64,000 bases of DNA from positions 1,178,001-1,242,000 of the forward strand of contig NZ_CP092364.2 in assembly GCF_022370755.2 (NCBI RefSeq), written 5' to 3'. This document shows, one piece after another, positions 28,855 through 42,426 of this stretch (the stretch's first letter is position 1; every line of letters starts with the position of its first letter). Source of the DNA: Mycolicibacterium goodii (lineage in GTDB: Bacteria > Actinomycetota > Actinomycetes > Mycobacteriales > Mycobacteriaceae). The position numbers and the translations under genes were made by a program. The notes under the pieces are model-generated. The model searched no databases, was not told where the DNA came from, and saw nothing but the letters and a program-made list of their open reading frames with translations.

Positions 28855-28974
28855 GAAGATCCACAGTATTCCCACCCGGGTCGTCCACGCGCCCATACCC
28901 GTCGGATGACCAGTAGTCTCAAAACCCACGTGAGCTCGCTCGGGGGCTCGCCCGGGCGAACGGAGGACCGCGGT

Positions 28975-30546
28975 ATGACCACCGAATCGACAGCAACTCC
29001 CGCGCAGCAGATCGCCGCCGGATATGCCGTCGAAGGGCAAGCCCTCGAGCTGGGCACCGTCGTCGTCGACGGCACCGTCGACCCCGCCGCGCGGGTGCGC
29101 ATCCCGCTTGCCACGGTCAACCGGCACGGTCTGATCGCCGGCGCCACCGGCACCGGCAAGACCAAATCTCTTCAGGTCCTCGCCGAGCAGTTGTCCGCGG
29201 CCGGCGTGCCGGTGCTGATGGCCGACATCAAAGGCGACCTGTCGGGTCTGGCCAGGCCGGGGGAGACCGGCGACAAGGTCACCCAGCGGGCGGCCGACAC
29301 CGGCGACGACTGGGCGCCCGCGGGTTTCCCGGTCGAGTTCCTGTCGCTGGGCACCGATGGCATCGGTGTGCCGGTGCGAGCGACCATCACCAGTTTCGGC
29401 CCGATCCTGTTGTCGAAGGTGTTGGGACTCAATCAAACTCAGGAATCCACTCTCGGGCTGATCTTCCACTGGGCCGACCAGAAGGGGCTGCCCCTGCTCG
29501 ACATCAAGGATCTGCGCTCGGTCATCGGTTACCTCACCAGTGACGAAGGCAAGCCCGAGCTCAAGGCGCTCGGCGCGGTGTCGACGACCACGGCCGGGGT
29601 GATCCTGCGTGCGCTGGTGAACCTGGAGGCCGAGGGCGCCGACACCTTCTTCGGCGAGCCCGAACTGGAGCCGAAGGACCTGCTGCGCGTCGACGACCAG
29701 GGACGCGGCATCATCACGCTGCTGGAACTCGGCGCCCAGGCGGCACGCCCGGTGATGTTCTCGACGTTTCTCATGTGGGTGCTCGCCGACCTGTTCACGA
29801 CGCTGCCCGAGGTCGGGGACGCCGACAAGCCGAAGCTGGTGTTCTTCTTCGACGAGGCCCACCTGCTGTTCAACGACGCCTCGAAGGCGTTCCTCGAACA
29901 GGTCGAGCAGACCGTCAAGCTGATCCGGTCCAAGGGCGTGGGGGTGTTCTTCTGCACGCAGCTGCCCACCGACGTACCCAACGACGTCCTCTCCCAGTTG
30001 GGTGCGCGGATCCAGCACGCGTTGCGCGCCTTCACCCCCGATGATCAGAAGGCGCTCACCAAGACCGTGCGCACCTACCCCAAGACCAAGGTCTACGACC
30101 TCGAAGAGGCCTTGATCTCACTGGGCATCGGCGAAGCCGTGGTGACGGTGCTCTCCGAGAACGGCGCGCCGACGCCGGTGGCGTGGACGCGAATGCGCGC
30201 CCCGCGCTCGCTGATGGACACGATCGGCGCCGACGCGATCGCGGCGGCCGCCAAGGCCAGCCCGTTGCAGGCCACCTACGGGCAGACGATCGACCGCGAT
30301 TCGGCCTACGAGCGGCTGGCCGCGAAACTCGCGCCGCCGGAGGGCGGTGACGCGGGTGGCTCCGCCGGTGTCGAGGCCACGGGCGACGTCGCCCCGATGC
30401 CGGCCCCCGCGCAGCCCGAGGAGCCAGGGTTCTTCGAGAAGATGGTCGCCAGCCCCGCGTTCAAGAGCGCGATGCGCTCGGCCGGCACCGTGATCGGGCG
30501 TGAGATCACCCGCAGCATCTTCGGCACCGGCCGTCGCCGCCGCTGA
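28975..30546 (+). CDS. HerA-like ATPase, DUF853 family
   Basis: 523 residues, similar to Rv2510c. The P-loop [18 protein letters not shown] is near residue 50, the Walker [11 protein letters not shown] near 287, and the sensor-like [12 protein letters not shown] follows. A central HerA/FtsK-like hexameric ATPase core is likely. The role is unknown, although HerA-type enzymes translocate DNA with nuclease partners, and no nuclease is fused here. The C-terminal fifth is Ala/Pro-rich and ends in a basic patch RRRR. The start at 28975 follows GGAGG. It is divergent from orn, an arrangement kept between species. Confidence 0.9.
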   Translation: MTTESTATPAQQIAAGYAVEGQALELGTVVVDGTVDPAARVRIPLATVNRHGLIAGATGTGKTKSLQVLAEQLSAAGVPVLMADIKGDLSGLARPGETGDKVTQRAADTGDDWAPAGFPVEFLSLGTDGIGVPVRATITSFGPILLSKVLGLNQTQESTLGLIFHWADQKGLPLLDIKDLRSVIGYLTSDEGKPELKALGAVSTTTAGVILRALVNLEAEGADTFFGEPELEPKDLLRVDDQGRGIITLLELGAQAARPVMFSTFLMWVLADLFTTLPEVGDADKPKLVFFFDEAHLLFNDASKAFLEQVEQTVKLIRSKGVGVFFCTQLPTDVPNDVLSQLGARIQHALRAFTPDDQKALTKTVRTYPKTKVYDLEEALISLGIGEAVVTVLSENGAPTPVAWTRMRAPRSLMDTIGADAIAAAAKASPLQATYGQTIDRDSAYERLAAKLAPPEGGDAGGSAGVEATGDVAPMPAPAQPEEPGFFEKMVASPAFKSAMRSAGTVIGREITRSIFGTGRRRR

Positions 30547-30556
30547 CTCCCTCCGA

Positions 30557-31363
30557 CTAACCGCCGCCGAGCTTCTTGTAGACGGCGCCGACGATCGGCG
30601 TGACGATGGCCCGCGGCGCATAGCCGCTGGCCACCGACATGGCCTTGGAGGTCACGCCCGGCACCACGCGCATCTTGTTGCGCTCCAGGCCGTCCAGGGA
30701 CAGCTTGGCGGTGTACTCGGTGTCGATCCACAGGAAGTCCGGGATCAGGCGCTCGACCAGGGACTGCTCCGACGGATCGGGCAGCTCGGTGCGCACCGGG
30801 CCCGGCGCCAGCAGCGTCACATGCACGCCCACACCGGTGAGCTCGCCGCGCAGCGACTCGCTGAACGTGTTGGCGAAGGCCTTCGACGCCGCATAGGTCG
30901 CGTTGTTCGGGATCGGCGAGTTGCCCGCCGCAGAACCCGAGATCAGGATCCCGCCTGCGTGGCGCTTCACCATGCCGGGCAGCACCGAGAGCACAAGATC
31001 ATGCACGCCAAGGACATTCAGCTGCACCTGAGCCTTCTCGCCGGCCGGGTCCAGATCCTTGACCGCGCCGAACGTCGCGGTGCCGGCGTTGGCGCACAGG
31101 ATCGAGATCTCCCGCTCGGCCAGTTCGTCGCACAACGTGGCACGGGCCGCCGGGTCGGTGAGATCGACCGCACGCACCTCGACGGTGACGCCGTAGCGCT
31201 CGGTCAACCGCTGCGCGAGCGAGCTCAGCACCTCCTCACGTCGCGCGGTGACGATCAGGTGGTGGCCGCGGGCAGCGAGTTCGGTCGCCAACGCCTCGCC
31301 GATGTTCTGCGAGGCGCCGGTGACAACGGCACGGGCATCCGGACTGGGTGCGGGTACTGGCAT
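30557..31363 (-). CDS. short-chain dehydrogenase/reductase (Rv2509-like)
   Basis: 268 residues from the ATG at 31363, which gives MPVPAPSPDARAVVTGASQ as in Rv2509. The motifs are TGASQNIG (cofactor loop), NAG in CANAGTATFG, Ser in LISGSAAGNS and Tyr-Lys in YAASK. The Rv2509/CmrA-type family includes the enzyme that reduces the beta-keto group of newly made mycolic acid precursors, so a lipid-reducing role is possible, by analogy. It is convergent with the HerA-like gene and divergent from the MFS gene by 43 bases. Confidence 0.88.
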   Translation of the reverse strand: MPVPAPSPDARAVVTGASQNIGEALATELAARGHHLIVTARREEVLSSLAQRLTERYGVTVEVRAVDLTDPAARATLCDELAEREISILCANAGTATFGAVKDLDPAGEKAQVQLNVLGVHDLVLSVLPGMVKRHAGGILISGSAAGNSPIPNNATYAASKAFANTFSESLRGELTGVGVHVTLLAPGPVRTELPDPSEQSLVERLIPDFLWIDTEYTAKLSLDGLERNKMRVVPGVTSKAMSVASGYAPRAIVTPIVGAVYKKLGGG

Positions 31364-31406
31364 GCGGCTCATCCTAGAAGCCGGCCCACGCCATAAAGTG
31401 TCGGAC

Positions 31407-32699
31407 ATGATCAACCCCGGCCGCGCGCGGGTGGTTGCGTGGGCCCTGTGGGATTGCGGTTCTGCCGGCTTGAACGCGATCGTCATCACGTTCGTCTTCT
31501 CGGTCTATCTGACCGGATCCGTCGGCGCCGACCTGCCGGGTGACACCACACCGGCAAGCTGGCTCGGCCGTGCGCTCACCGTCGCGGGCATCGCGGTGGC
31601 GTTCCTCGCCCCGGCGACCGGGGTCTGGGTCGACGCACCCGAACGTCGGCGGCCCGCGCTCGCGGTGCTCACCGGCTGCGTCGTGATCGTGACGGCGTCG
31701 ATGAGTTTGATCCGCGACGACCACAGCTATCTGTGGGCCGGTCTGGTGCTGCTGGCGTTGGCCGGGGCGTGCGGCGAACTGGCGAGCGTGCCGTACAACG
31801 CGATGCTGCGTCAGCTGTCCACACCGGACAACTCGGGTCGGGTGTCGGCGCTCGGGCTGGCGTTGGGGTACTCCGGCATCGTCGTCCTGCTGGTGCTCGT
31901 CTACTTCGGGTTCATCGCCGGTGACGGCGACACCCGCGGGTTGCTCGACCTGCCGGTGGCCGACGGGCAGAACGTGCGGGCCGTCATGGTGCTTGCCGCG
32001 GCCTGGCTCGCGGTGTTCGCGGTGCCGGTGTTCGTCGCGGTGCCGTCGGTGCCTGCGACCGTGCCGTCCGCGCGGACGAGCTTCGTCGGCGCGTACCGCA
32101 AACTGTGGTCGGAGGTGCGTGGCGAGTGGCGGCGCGACCGCAACATCGTCTACTACCTGCTCGCCAGTGCGGTCTTCCGGGACGGGCTGGCCGGGGTGTT
32201 CACGTTCGGTGCCGTGCTGGGGGTGAGCGTCTACGGCATCAGCGAGGCCGATGTACTGCTGTTCGGCATCAGTGCGTGCGTGATCGCCGCGATCGGTGCC
32301 GTCGTGGGGGGTCAGCTCGACGACCGGATCGGCTCCAAACCCATCATCGTGGGTTCGCTCGCCGCGATGATCACGGCGGGCACCGTGATGATGGCGCTGT
32401 CCGGGCCCGTGGCGTTCTGGGCGTGCGGGCTGGCGCTGTGCCTGTTCATCGGGCCCACGCAGTCGTCGGCGCGCACGCTGATGCTGCGCATGTCCGCCGA
32501 GGGCAAGGAAGGTGTGGCGTTCGGGCTCTACACCACCGTGGGTCGCGCGGTGTCGTTCCTCGCGCCGTGGTTGTTCTTCATGTTCATCGACATCTTCGGC
32601 AGCGACCGGGCCGGCATGGGCGGCCTGTGCCTGGTGCTGGTGGCCGGCTTGGTGGGCATGGCGGCGGTGCGCACGCCCGAGCGTGTCACCGCCCGCTAG
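31407..32699 (+). CDS. MFS transporter, UMF1/Atg22-like
   Basis: 430 residues with about twelve hydrophobic helices, similar to Rv2508c. It begins MINPGRARVVAWALWDCGSAGLNAI, and the WALWDCGS opening is characteristic of the UMF1-type (Atg22-like) MFS group. Asp/Arg-rich loops between the helices and GFIAGDGDTRG in mid-protein are visible. The substrate is unknown. It converges on the MmpS-like gene with only three bases between them. Confidence 0.88.
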   Translation: MINPGRARVVAWALWDCGSAGLNAIVITFVFSVYLTGSVGADLPGDTTPASWLGRALTVAGIAVAFLAPATGVWVDAPERRRPALAVLTGCVVIVTASMSLIRDDHSYLWAGLVLLALAGACGELASVPYNAMLRQLSTPDNSGRVSALGLALGYSGIVVLLVLVYFGFIAGDGDTRGLLDLPVADGQNVRAVMVLAAAWLAVFAVPVFVAVPSVPATVPSARTSFVGAYRKLWSEVRGEWRRDRNIVYYLLASAVFRDGLAGVFTFGAVLGVSVYGISEADVLLFGISACVIAAIGAVVGGQLDDRIGSKPIIVGSLAAMITAGTVMMALSGPVAFWACGLALCLFIGPTQSSARTLMLRMSAEGKEGVAFGLYTTVGRAVSFLAPWLFFMFIDIFGSDRAGMGGLCLVLVAGLVGMAAVRTPERVTAR

Positions 32700-32702
32700 T
32701 AC

Positions 32703-33509
32703 CTACCGTTGGGCACCGACGCAGATCGTCAGACCGGAACCGGTGCGATGCTGCGTCTGCACGCCGTTGACCGTCACGGTGCACGACACCTCTGGACCGA
32801 AGTTCAGCACGCTGACGCTCGCGGTCTCCTTCGCGGGCTCGGCCAACTCGACCTGCTTGCTCCACGGCAGCAGCACGTTGAACTCGGTCTGAAGCATGCC
32901 GCCCGTGTCGAGATAGGTGATGTTGATCGCACGCCCCTCGCCGGACACCTCGTACACCACGGTCTCGGTGGCTCCCGGCGTGGTGGTTCCCGTCGGCGGG
33001 ACCGTCGTGGGCGGTACCGGCACCGGACGCGGCGTGCGTGACGGGGATGGCGACGTGGTCGTGGGCTCACTGAAGCTGGGCTGCGGCGACACCGGCGGCG
33101 CGACGACGGTCTCCTGTCGCGAGCCGTTGGCGATCACGAGCGCGATCACCAGGCCCACCACGACGAGCACGGCAAGCGCGGCGAGCACCCACAACCACAT
33201 GCGGGGTTCACGGTCCTCGGGTCCCTGCTCGGGCGGCGGCTGACCCGCCTGCGGATAGCCGGCCCCGTACTGGCCGCCCCCGTACTGACCGGTGGCGTAC
33301 GGGTCGTAGCCATAGGGCGGGTACGCAGGCAACTGCTGGGTGGGCTGGGACTGATCGGCCTGCGGCGTGGGCGCAGCCGGGTAGGCGCCGCTGTACGGCG
33401 TCTGGTTCGCGTACGCCGGATCGGGATAGTCGACGGGATAGCTTTCGGGATGGCGGTTTCCGAACTGCTGGGTCGGTTCGCTGCCGTCGCGGCGTGGTGA
33501 ATCGGTCAT
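32703..33509 (-). CDS. proline-rich membrane protein with C-terminal MmpS-like domain (Rv2507-like)
   Basis: 268 residues. The N-terminal third is rich in Pro, Gln, Tyr and Gly (cytoplasmic, disordered), then a single membrane helix near WLWVLAALAVLVVVGLVIALV, a Thr/Pro-rich linker and a globular end. The last 85 residues (VVYEVSGEGRAINITYLDT, LPWSKQVEL, CTVTVNGV) follow the pattern of MmpS proteins, which partner MmpL transporters. The start at 33509 follows GAGGTGG; an in-frame GTG six bases upstream is possible. No mmpL lies next to it. Confidence 0.85.
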   Translation of the reverse strand: MTDSPRRDGSEPTQQFGNRHPESYPVDYPDPAYANQTPYSGAYPAAPTPQADQSQPTQQLPAYPPYGYDPYATGQYGGGQYGAGYPQAGQPPPEQGPEDREPRMWLWVLAALAVLVVVGLVIALVIANGSRQETVVAPPVSPQPSFSEPTTTSPSPSRTPRPVPVPPTTVPPTGTTTPGATETVVYEVSGEGRAINITYLDTGGMLQTEFNVLLPWSKQVELAEPAKETASVSVLNFGPEVSCTVTVNGVQTQHRTGSGLTICVGAQR

Positions 33510-33627
33510 GCCCACCTCATGGCTGCAGGGTACCTGTGCAACTGCTCAGTGTGCCGCGACGGCGGCGGGGGTGGCTATCGGTGTGGCACGCTTTCCGAGT
33601 ACGGCCGTGCGGCCTGGGAGGAGACGA

Positions 33628-35493
33628 GTGACCGCGGATCGGCACGTTCGGGTGAACTACGGTGCGTCGTTGTCACCGGATGCGACGGCGTTCGCGCATC
33701 TCGTCGACGATGGCGGCTTCCCGCGGGCGGTGCAGCGCTTCCTGCGCGGCCGGCGCGCCAGCTCTTCGCGCGACGTCGAACTTCCCGTCGTCGGCCCGGT
33801 CCTTCGTGTCCTTCATTCCGCCGATGGTCACTGGCTGGCCTGTGAAGTAGCTCCCGAGGGCGCCACCCGCAGCCAGATCTGGGTGGTGACCACCGATCCG
33901 GACGATCGTGACGCACGTCGCATCGACTCGTGGCCCGATGACGTCAATGAGGGCACCGCCGAGCTGATCGGCTGGGACGGCACCAAGGTGGCCGCGATCC
34001 TGACCGGCGACGACGGTGTCGGCAGTTCGTGCCTGATCGATCCGGCCACCGGCGAGACGACGGTGCTCGACCGGCGCTCGAGTGGACGGCTGGTCGACTC
34101 GTGGCAGGGGGCATCGCTGGTGCGGGTGGGGCCGCGCGGCTACCGCGAGTTGATCATGCTCTGGGGCCGACGCGAGATCGCGCTGCTGCCCTACGATCCC
34201 GGTTCCACCACCGACTACGGCGTGATCCTCGACGATCACCATCCGCGGCGGGTGCGTACGGGATTGGACGGTGAAACCGTCACCCTGTTGGAACCGCACA
34301 AGAACCACAACGCCGAATCCACGGAAGGCTATGTGCGGGCACTGATCCGAAGCGAGAACGGCGCGAGCCACGCGCGCCTGCTCGAGGTGACCGTGACCGC
34401 CGACGGCGTGTCCTACCATGTCGTTGCCGAGCGGCCCGGATACGAACTCGACGAGTTCGTGGTCAGTGACGACCTGTCGACCGTGGCCATGTTGTGGAAC
34501 GTCGACGGGCGCAGCGAGTTGCAGATCCTCGAATACGCCGACGAGACGCTCTCCGAACCGATCCCGTTGCCGGGCATGGTGGCCAGCCAGTTGAGCATCA
34601 GCGCGGGCGGTTCCATGGTCGCGATGACCGTCCAGGGGCCGTCACTGCCGCCGACGGTCGAACTCGTCGATCCGCGCACCGGCGAGTGGGAGCGCATCGA
34701 CCGCCTGCCCAGTGGGGGACCCGTCACGGGCACACCAACTTTGGAGATGATCACCGCTCGCGACGGTCTTCAGCTCAACTCGTGGTTGTACTGGCCACAC
34801 ACCGAACCGATCGGGGCGATGCTGTTCCTCCACGGTGGTCCCGAGGGCCAGGCACGCCCGGAATACAACGAGTTCTACCCTCAGTTGCTCGAGGCAGGCA
34901 TCGCGGTGCTCACCCCGAATGTGCGCGGATCCGGAGGATTCGGGCGCGCCTTCATGCACGCCGACGACAAGGAAAAGCGCTTCGCGGCCATCGACGATGT
35001 CGCCGACTGCGTGCAGTACCTCGTGGACCGCGGGCTGGCACCTGCCGACCGGATCGCATGCACGGGTTGGTCATACGGCGGATACCTCACGTTGGCGGCG
35101 CTGACGTTCTACCCCGAATTGTTCGCCGCGGGCATCAGCATCTGCGGCATGAGTGATCTGAACACCTTCTACCACAACACCGAACCGTGGATCGCGGCGG
35201 CGGCCTATCCGAAATACGGCCACCCGGTCGCCGACCGTGAACTGCTGGAGACGTTGTCCCCCCTGCCGCGTGCGCATGCGCTGACCGCGCCGCTGCTGCT
35301 GGTGCACGGCGCCAACGACACCAACGTGCCGCCGAGCGAGTCGTTGCAGATGTACGACGCCCTCCGCGACCTGGGACGTCCGGTCGAGTTGCTGATGTTC
35401 GCCGACGACGGCCACGAGATCATCAAGCGGGAGAACCGCGCGGTGCTCGTCGACGCCATGGAACGCTGGCTCGTCAAGGCGTTCACCAGCTGA
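33628..35493 (+). CDS. S9 family (prolyl oligopeptidase-like) peptidase
   Basis: 621 residues from GTG at 33628, which follows GGGAGGAGACGA. The N-terminal two thirds are beta-rich and propeller-like. The C-terminal alpha/beta-hydrolase domain has the nucleophile in CTGWSYGGYL, Asp in HGANDTNVPPS and His in DDGHEI, so the catalytic triad is complete. LFLHGGPEGQ provides the oxyanion region. No signal peptide is seen, so it is cytoplasmic. Related to acylaminoacyl-peptidases (S9C), but the substrate is unknown. It lies between the Rv2507-like gene and bkaR, where I recall no orthologue in M. tuberculosis. Confidence 0.88.
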   Translation: MTADRHVRVNYGASLSPDATAFAHLVDDGGFPRAVQRFLRGRRASSSRDVELPVVGPVLRVLHSADGHWLACEVAPEGATRSQIWVVTTDPDDRDARRIDSWPDDVNEGTAELIGWDGTKVAAILTGDDGVGSSCLIDPATGETTVLDRRSSGRLVDSWQGASLVRVGPRGYRELIMLWGRREIALLPYDPGSTTDYGVILDDHHPRRVRTGLDGETVTLLEPHKNHNAESTEGYVRALIRSENGASHARLLEVTVTADGVSYHVVAERPGYELDEFVVSDDLSTVAMLWNVDGRSELQILEYADETLSEPIPLPGMVASQLSISAGGSMVAMTVQGPSLPPTVELVDPRTGEWERIDRLPSGGPVTGTPTLEMITARDGLQLNSWLYWPHTEPIGAMLFLHGGPEGQARPEYNEFYPQLLEAGIAVLTPNVRGSGGFGRAFMHADDKEKRFAAIDDVADCVQYLVDRGLAPADRIACTGWSYGGYLTLAALTFYPELFAAGISICGMSDLNTFYHNTEPWIAAAAYPKYGHPVADRELLETLSPLPRAHALTAPLLLVHGANDTNVPPSESLQMYDALRDLGRPVELLMFADDGHEIIKRENRAVLVDAMERWLVKAFTS

Positions 35494-35503
35494 AACCGAG
35501 CAG

Positions 35504-36109
35504 TCAGACCGTCGCGGTCAGGGCGGCCACGGTCATCCGACGCAGTACCGCGCGTGACTGGGCGGTGTTCGAAAGCGCTTTGGCAGCAGTCGGTTTGACG
35601 CTGTGCGGGGTGGAGTTCAGCAGGCCGAAGGCGGCGTGCGCCATGACGCGGGCCTGTGCCTCGGGCAGATCGTGGCGCAGTCGCGTCAGGACCGACACCC
35701 AGATTTCGACGTATTGACGCTGCGCGCGACGCACCTGACGTTTGGCCGTGTCGGGCAGGTGGCCGAGGTCACGGTCCTGGATGCGGATCAGGTCCGACTC
35801 ACCGAATGCGAAGTCGAGATGGAAATCGACCAGCGCATCGAGTGCAACGGCCGGGTCGTCGTGGGTGTCGACGACCTCACGCGCGCCGTTGAGCAGCCGC
35901 GTGCTGATGCCCACGAGGAGTTCGACCAGCATCGCCTCTTTGCTGGAGAAGTGTCGGTAGATCGCCGGACCACTGACCCCGACGGCGGCGCCGATGTCCT
36001 CCAGGCGCACGGCGAGATAGCCACGTTCGGCCACGAGGCGTTCCGCGGCGGCGATCAGTTGGCTGCGCCGATCCGATTTCGCCTGGCTGCGGCGCGTAGC
36101 GGTGGACAT
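35504..36109 (-). CDS. bkaR: TetR-family repressor BkaR
   Basis: 201 residues. N-terminal helix-turn-helix RRSQLIAAAERLVAERGYLAVRLEDIGAAV and GVSGPAIYRHFSSKEAML are the TetR signature. The C-terminal ligand domain starts near HLDFAFGESD. It corresponds in place and sequence to Rv2506/BkaR, reported to repress the branched-chain keto-acid catabolic operon. It is divergent from accD1, and the 97-base gap has two matching 16-bp palindromes that are probable operators. It therefore likely represses itself and the operon, with an acyl-CoA or similar intermediate as inducer. Confidence 0.92.
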   Translation of the reverse strand: MSTATRRSQAKSDRRSQLIAAAERLVAERGYLAVRLEDIGAAVGVSGPAIYRHFSSKEAMLVELLVGISTRLLNGAREVVDTHDDPAVALDALVDFHLDFAFGESDLIRIQDRDLGHLPDTAKRQVRRAQRQYVEIWVSVLTRLRHDLPEAQARVMAHAAFGLLNSTPHSVKPTAAKALSNTAQSRAVLRRMTVAALTATV

Positions 36110-36150
36110 GGCGTCTCTCGAACGGGCTTTCTGTGGGTATGGACAACTCG

Positions 36151-40907
<4,757 letters not shown>

Positions 40908-40911
<4 letters not shown>

Positions 40912-41402
40912 GCGCGGCGCCCAAGAAGGTCGTCGAACAGCGCGGTCTGTGGTTCGAGGAGTTCGAGACCGGTGTGGTGTATCTGCACCGGCCCGGCCGC
41001 ACCATCACCGAGGCCGACAACGTCCTGTTCACCACACTGACCATGAACACCCAGGCGCTGCATCTGGACGCGGCCTTCTCCGATGCGCTGCCGCCGTTCA
41101 ACCAGCGTCTGGTGAACTCGATGTTCACGCTGTCGACGCTGGTCGGTCTTTCGGTCGCGCAGCTGACCCAGGGCACCATCGTCGGCAACCTCGGCTTCTC
41201 CGAGATCGCTTTCCCCAAGCCACTTTTCCACGGAGACACCCTCTACGCCGAGACCGAGATCGTTGAGAAGCGTGCCTCCAAGAGCAGGCCGGGGGAGGGC
41301 ATCGTCACGTTCGCGCACACCGGCCGCAATCAGCACGGTGACATCGTGGCGACCGCGCAGCGTAAGACCATGGTGCGGATGCGCCCGGACGGGGAGGCGT
41401 GA
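40908..41402 (+). CDS. MaoC-like hot-dog hydratase (Rv2499c-like)
   Basis: 164 residues, a hot-dog fold protein. N-terminal EQRGLWFEEFETGVVYLHRPGRT, TEADNVLFTTLTMNTQALHLD and GNLGFSEIAFPKPLFHGDTLYAE are the MaoC dehydratase pattern. GTG at 40908 overlaps the fadE19 TGA. In M. tuberculosis Rv2499c works next to the citE-like lyase and is proposed to hydrate unsaturated C5/C6 dicarboxyl-CoA, such as methylglutaconyl-CoA or itaconyl-CoA. The same role is likely here. Confidence 0.88.
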
Positions 41403-42214
41403 CGATGGGCCTGGCGACCACCGGCCCGGCGTGGCTGTTCTGCCCGGGCGACCGACCGGAACGATTCGGAAAGGCCGCCGCGGCAGCCGATGTGGTGATC
41501 CTCGACCTCGAGGACGGCGCCGGCGACAAACCGGCCGCGCGACAGGCGCTGCTGAGCACCCCGCTGGATCCCGCGCGCACCGTGGTGCGGATCAACCCCG
41601 GTGACTCGCCGGAACAGAAACTCGACCTCGACGTGCTGTCGCAGACCGGGTACACGACCGTCATGCTGCCCAAGTGCGAATCCGCCGCACAGGTCACGGC
41701 GCTTGCGCCGCTGGACGTCGTGCTGATCGTCGAGACCCCACTCGGGGCGCTCAAGGTCGACGAGACCGCCGCGGCGGCCAACACGTGGGGTGTCATGTGG
41801 GGCGCCGAGGATCTGTTCGGCTACCTCGGCGGTACCAACAACCGGTTCCCCGACGACTCCTACCGCGATGTCGCCAAGTATGTGCGGTCCCGCTCGCTGC
41901 TCGCGGCGAAGGCCTTCGGCAAACAGGCCCTGGACTCGGTGTACATCGACATCAAGAATCTCGACGGACTGCGCGCCGAGGTCGACGACGCCGTGGCGGT
42001 CGGCTTCGACATCAAGGTCGCGATCCATCCCAGCCAGGTCGCCGTCATCCGCGAGGGCTACACGCCGACCCCCGAGCAGGTGCAGTGGGCGCGCAAACTG
42101 CTCGCGGCCGCCGAGGCACAACCGGGTGCGTTCGCGTTCGACGGCGTCATGGTCGACGCGCCCGTACTGCGACGCGCAGAACGCATCGCCGCACTGGCAC
42201 CGGGTAACGGTTAG
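41399..42214 (+). CDS. citE: CitE-like beta-hydroxyacyl-CoA lyase (Rv2498c-like)
   Basis: 271 residues. M. tuberculosis Rv2498c cleaves (R)-3-hydroxy-3-methylglutaryl-CoA and (S)-citramalyl-CoA, ending leucine and itaconate breakdown, so the same is expected here. Visible motifs are CPGDRPERFGKAAAAADVVILDLEDG (metal-binding Asp/Glu), VVRIN, TTVMLPKCESA, VETPLG and WGAEDLFGYLGG, then KVAIHPSQVAVI. It starts with GTG overlapping the stop of the MaoC gene; an ATG two codons later is possible. It ends the first part of the operon, with 212 bases before bkdA. Confidence 0.92.
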   Translation: MTMGLATTGPAWLFCPGDRPERFGKAAAAADVVILDLEDGAGDKPAARQALLSTPLDPARTVVRINPGDSPEQKLDLDVLSQTGYTTVMLPKCESAAQVTALAPLDVVLIVETPLGALKVDETAAAANTWGVMWGAEDLFGYLGGTNNRFPDDSYRDVAKYVRSRSLLAAKAFGKQALDSVYIDIKNLDGLRAEVDDAVAVGFDIKVAIHPSQVAVIREGYTPTPEQVQWARKLLAAAEAQPGAFAFDGVMVDAPVLRRAERIAALAPGNG

Positions 42215-42426
42215 CGACACATTGTGGCGGCAGTCACAGGGACCGAGCCGCCGCTGGCATAATGGGCTTTGCCCCTGTGCTGCGACGCACCGAGCACATT
42301 GTCCACCTGGCGCCTCACCCCGGCACCAGCTGGAGGCCCCCTCACCTGGGGTTTTGCTCCAACCGTCGTCGCACTGAGCACCTCGTGGAATGACGGCGCA
42401 ACATGCCGTCACCTGAAGGAGGCGGT
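42215..42426 (+). promoter_or_regulatory. bkdA leader region, with a -10-like box and a small hairpin
   Basis: The gap contains GGCATAATGG (about 42256-42265), whose CATAAT resembles a -10 hexamer, and later AGGCCCC/GGGGTTT arms near 42331-42355 with a T-rich end. This could be the bkdABC promoter and a leader, or a small transcript ending at the hairpin. I see no second BkaR palindrome in it. AAGGAGG at 42417-42423 is the bkdA ribosome binding site. Confidence 0.35.
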
